DNA of 64,000 nucleotides from Monosporascus cannonballus (lineage: Eukaryota; Ascomycota; Sordariomycetes; Xylariales): the NCBI GenBank assembly GCA_004154925.1, contig QJNS01000040.1, forward strand, positions 310,001 through 374,000, written 5' to 3'. Positions 60,371-64,000 of this stretch are shown here, one piece after another. Made by a program: the position numbers and the translations under genes. The notes under the pieces were generated by a model. The model had not been told where the DNA came from. It saw only the letters and a list, made by a program, of their open reading frames with translations, and ran no database searches. Numbering within the stretch: the stretch's first letter is position 1; each line of letters starts with the position of its first letter.

Positions 60371-62189
60371 AATTTATCTTTTCTATAGCCGATTTTCCAA
60401 ATATTTTTTGAAAATACGTAATTCGTTTTTATTAAAATTGTAAATAAGGTAAAACTTTGTCGAAAATCCTTCCTTAAGGATTATTTCATAATCCTATTTG
60501 CTATATTCTAATAATTTCGTATCGAGCTTTTTCCTAAAAAGCTGTTTATATTTATAATATTATAAAAACATATTAATTAGATCTTTTAACTCCTTAAGCT
60601 GTTATTCTTATTTTAGATCGTTATTTAATTACTTTAATTTCGTTCTGATAATAATAACGATACGTCGTATTTTTCTTTAATGCCCGTTTTTTTTCTTATA
60701 TTTTATTCCTTTAGGTAATAAGGTATCTGTCGTATCTTTATGCCTGTATTCGTTATTATCATTAATCAAATATTAAGATCTTAATTTCTTTTCTTTTTAT
60801 TTATTAATAAAAAGTAAGATAAATTTTACCTGGCTAGTTCCGCCATTAATTAAAACTTTGTACTGGCGTATTTATGGTAATCTTAAAATTATATTATAAT
60901 TCCTAAATAAAACGATATCGAAATTAACCGTCTGGTATTATCCTTTAATAAAATTTCGAAATAATTAATTTCGCGTATAATTTTTCCGTTATCGTAAGCA
61001 AATTCCTAACTTTCGGTATTTATCGTTATGTAAGGTTTTAATTTATATCTTTATAGTAATTTAAGCTTATTAACCATATTTAATATAATATAATTTCCGT
61101 TTAAAGTTCCGTAATTTATTATTATGATATATTAATACGTTTCGATTCGTATATCCAAAATAATAAAGTTATTAATATTTTTTATCGTCGCGTTTAAAGC
61201 CTTTTTTGGGAGTTTCTCTTAACTTTTTTAGGTTTTGTTATTTTGTAACTTTTTTACAGGTAACCTTTTTCTTTTAACTTTTATTCGAATTTATTAAATT
61301 TTACTTATATCTTTTTATTAAACGCGTTAAGTTATTATATCTGTCGTTATTATCGGCGTACTGTTCCTTTAAGCCGTATTAATTATTTTTAGTTTTTTTG
61401 TAATTCCTTTTTTTATCGAATAAATTATTTTTTTATGTTTGCAACTATATTCTATTATGCGTTATTTTGGCTGTCGTTTTAAAAATCTTTTATAAATTAA
61501 CATATTTTTTCCTTAACAGCTTTTTTTTCGTAAGGATTTGTAATAAATACTAATTAAAAATGGAAATCCGTAATAGCTTTTTGACAATGCTTTTTAACCG
61601 TACGCTAAATTAACTTTTTTTCCGTTTGGTAATTACATTATTTATAATAACAAAAAGGGTTTTCCTGCGGGCATTACTTTTTTTTAGGCTAATTCTTTAT
61701 TTCGGCCAACTGCTGGACATTTCCTAGGGTTATGATTCGAAATTATTGATATTATTGCTTATTATTTTTGTTATATCCGGTACGATTTAAAAAGTCGAAT
61801 CCCTTATAATATATTCGGATAATTCGTACGTAAATATGTTGTTTTTATTTTTCGTAATCGGGATATTTTCGTTGTCGATAATATATGGCATATATTTTGC
61901 CGTATTAATTAGGGGTTCCGGGACAAAGTTTTTTTATTTAATCCCGGTATTCGTATAATTATCCTTATAACGCCTTTTATTATGTTCGCGATATTTGTCG
62001 AGCTAGTTTTCTGGTTTTTCGTATCCTTTGTCGGATTTTTTGTCGTAATGGTCCTTATTGGACCTTTTGCTAAAGGCCTGATGCGTATTTGGCTTGGATT
62101 ATATTAATAGCTTTGCTGTCGTTTTTTTGGTCGTTCCTGGATTATTTTTCTGATATAGGGGTTTAGTTATTTTATTATAACTTCTTAGG

Positions 62190-62250
62190 TTTTTTATATT
62201 TATAAACCTTATGTCCTATTTTGCCATAATTAAAGCATTTAATCTGGCTT
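62190..62250 (-). pseudogene. Gag zinc knuckle relic of E2
   Basis: The minus strand reads KCFNYGKIGHKVYKYKKP. It corresponds to CFNCGKIGHK...C, with the second and last Cys turned to Tyr. Confidence 0.7.
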
Positions 62251-62978
62251 TAATTTTATCTATGGATAATACCGAATTCTATAAGTTCTGGCGCCGTTCC
62301 GTAAGAAATAGGGGGTACGTTTTTTTTTCCCTTAGTTAAACTTGTTATATCCCGAACGTAAAGCATATTATCTTTTTTTTCCTTATCGTTTTTCAAACTG
62401 TCGATTATTAATTTTGATTGCCTTTGTAATATACCGATTTAAGGTAATTAATCGTTTAATCCGAATAATCTTATTTTTCATATTATCTTTTAATTTTTTT
62501 TAAAATATATTAATAAGGGCGTTAATTTCGTCGTCTTTTTATCTTACCTTAACCGCGAAATTTTTAAAGGTTACGGCATATTTAGATATAAGTTCTTTTT
62601 GTTGGAATTATAAAAATTATTAAGCCGTTAATTGTTTTTTATCCAGATTGCCGAAATTATTGCGCATTTCTTATTAGGTATGCTTTTATTATTAAGATTA
62701 TATCCACTGGATTACTAAGATCTAAGAAGCAAAAATAAATTCGTACCTGAATTAAGAAAATCTAAGGGTTACCTTTTTTATTGTAGAGTTCTGGCTTTTT
62801 TGGCTTTATACGGGCGAAAAAGGGTTGGGCAAACATAACCTTAAGTTGTCGAACTTCTTTTTCCAACTCTCGAATTCGAGCCTAAAATTATTAAGTAAAG
62901 GTTTCCTAAATACTGGTTAACATCTTAATAATATTAAATATTGCTTAAAGTTTAATAGTATTATTAAATAAGAACTTG

Positions 62979-63419
62979 TAACGTATAACGGTTAAACAAT
63001 TTAACTAATTATTAAACCTTAAGTCGACGGGTTTATATTAACAGGAATATCGTAAAAATCTAAATAATAAATATAGTAATCGTATTATATCTTTTAATAC
63101 CGGAAATATTTTATTATAAATAATTACTATTAATAAATATTATAAGTTAAAGTTATTTAAATTATGGAATTAATAAACGTATATATATATATATTTTTTT
63201 AGCTGGATTATTATTAATAAATTGATAATCCGGCTTATTGGCTTATTACCAGTAAGTTAGTAATCCGGCTTATTGGCTTACTACCAGTGAGTTGGTGATC
63301 CGGCTCACTGGTTCACTATCCGTAAGTTGGTGATCCGTTACGTGACCTGATCTATATAATTTTCTTGGCCTTCTTTGTTGCGACCGTTCCTGGAGGCCGT
63401 GGCTTGTCAGGTTGTAACA
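62979..63419 (-). repeat. LTR of E2, right copy
   Basis: Starts TAACGTATAACGG, carries its own hairpin array (about 63212-63330) and ends GGTTGTAACA, followed by ATATG. Its hairpin part is less mutated than its left half. Confidence 0.88.
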
Positions 63420-63424
63420 ATATG

Positions 63425-64000
63425 TGAGTTTTTTAAAGCTCTGTTCCGATTAACAGGCTATATATCCGAAGCCCTAAAACCTGTTTTAATGTATTGTAAG
63501 ACCTTCATAACCTTATTCCAAGCTTTGGCGAGCGCCTATAAGAAATCCGTTTTGTCTGTTACCTCCAAAGCCTTCCCGTAATAGCATTCCCGGAACCAAT
63601 AACGGTACCTGCGTTTCAGGACGGAAAAGACACCCATATTAAGCGGTTATTATACGTACGATAAATATAAGGGCAAAAAAACGATATAAATCCTGTTAAT
63701 TAAGCAGGTCCATATAAATTCTTTAATGGTATAGCTGTTATAACCGTTTATGATAAAGAGCCTTTATTCCTAGGGGTTAACAGATTTGGTATAAGGAATA
63801 AATACTTTTCGTAATTACTTTAACCCAATATCGGTATTAATCCAGCCATTTGAAAACGTCGTAAAGTACCAGTTTTTATATAGTTAATTTTCCGTATCGG
63901 GAAACCATTATTATTATACATTAACGCCGCTAAATATGATTAACGGAGGAAAAGTTCGCCCGTTTACGCTAATATAAATTATAACCGATATTTATGTACG
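63425..64000 (-). pseudogene. Pogo-type transposase, DDE core part (open to the window edge)
   Basis: The minus strand, starting beyond the window, reads ISVNGR-TFPPLIIFSGVN, QWFPDTEN, WYFTTFSNGWINTDIGLK, LRKVFIPYTKSVNP, RLFIINGYNSYTIKEFIWTC, LINRIYIVFLPLYLSYV, PLNMGVFSVLKRRYRYWF and finally IKTGFRASDI-PVNRNRALKN. This is the fungal DDE_1 transposase order, including F.PH.SH.LQPLD.GVF.PLK and the F.ATGI.PVN motif. About six codons are stops (W, Q and E positions), as RIP would give. The first catalytic Asp lies outside the window; the second, in V/IDGH, reads INGY. Confidence 0.85.

Larger units (their letters stand above)
56724..63419 (-). mobile_element. Gypsy LTR element E2, minus strand, 6.7 kb, inserted in the pogo transposase
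   Basis: LTRs of 433 bp (56724-57156) and 441 bp (62979-63419), which begin TGACGG/TAACGT and end in ACA, are flanked by an exact ATATG duplication. Minus-strand relics in order are gag with a zinc knuckle (about 62190-62250), RT (about 60180-60370), RNase H (about 59340-59520) and integrase (58679-58798). RIP damage is moderate: long stretches remain readable but each domain has stops. E1 at 33.6-39.0 kb is the same family. Confidence 0.9.
56097..64000 (-). mobile_element. Second pogo/Fot-type DNA transposon, interrupted by E2, runs off the window
   Basis: The left end is proposed at 56097 (AGTCAGACACCCAGGTCACG) directly after TA at 56095-56096. It resembles the AGTCAAGCACCC ends of fungal Fot/Pot elements; the right end is outside the window. 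The transposase is on the minus strand in two parts, 63425-64000 (DDE core) and 56224-56718 (C-terminal tail), separated by the 6.7-kb gypsy element E2. Removing E2 and one copy of its target duplication restores one continuous frame: NRALKNSH joins IKKSEGPENRP. The tail keeps a long open frame. Confidence 0.85.

Noticed and set aside
63375..63581. 68-codon plus frame
   Set aside because: It is antisense to the pogo transposase and starts in the LTR.
1..64000. tRNA, rRNA, telomere repeats
   Set aside because: I looked for cloverleaf-like GC-balanced islands, rRNA-like blocks and TTAGGG arrays and saw none that I could support.

Overview
This window looks like a filamentous ascomycete (Pezizomycotina) genome with a two-speed, isochore-like organisation. 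The genes carry introns of about 50-140 bp with GT..AG borders. Transposon families are typical of these fungi (Ty3/gypsy LTR elements and Fot1/pogo-type DDE elements). The AT-rich blocks carry the mark of repeat-induced point mutation (RIP): C-to-T on both strands, above all at CpA, so that A and T dominate, CpG partly survives and every long reading frame is broken. I found no bacterial features, no CRISPR array, and no tRNA or rRNA that I could support.

Layout. (1) About 1-6170 is AT-rich and holds an LTR element (A1, 504-5626) mutated almost to pure A/T. (2) About 6170-18150 has balanced base composition but is mostly a gene graveyard: an unmutated gypsy relic, an F-box-like pseudogene riddled with frameshifts, several unrecognised pseudogenes and one good gene for a secretory-pathway, single-pass membrane protein (12463-13453). 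(3) About 18150-41610 is an AT-rich nest of transposons. A 206-bp-LTR gypsy element (A2, 25469-32876, target duplication TCGTT) sits inside a 150-bp-LTR gypsy element (D, 18774-33581). Next to them lie a T-rich remnant of a third family (E1, about 33.6-39.0 kb) and a 1.93-kb Fot1-like DNA transposon with terminal inverted repeats and TA duplications (39051-40979). A related repeat marks both edges of the block. (4) About 41610-56100 is a gene island: an intact four-exon cytochrome P450, a broken chitin synthase, an intact six-exon CorA-like membrane protein, a small hypothetical protein, and pseudogenes for a proline-rich tail protein, a BTB/POZ protein, a chromodomain protein and a conserved fungal hypothetical. 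A signal-peptide membrane protein gene here carries one stop codon. (5) From about 56100 to the end is a second pogo-type transposon (left end near 56097). Its transposase is split by a 6.7-kb gypsy element (E2, 56724-63419) with an exact ATATG duplication, and the reading frame rejoins across the insertion.

The intact genes (membrane protein, P450, CorA-like protein, the 139-residue protein) show no evident common pathway. The unifying theme is genome defence: RIP has erased the repeats, and several island genes carry single nonsense codons of the type CAG/CAA to TAG/TAA or CGA to TGA, as expected if C-to-T damage also touched the islands. Gene models were built by eye from splice signals, phase and protein pattern. 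Family names come from recognised motifs and not from database searches.
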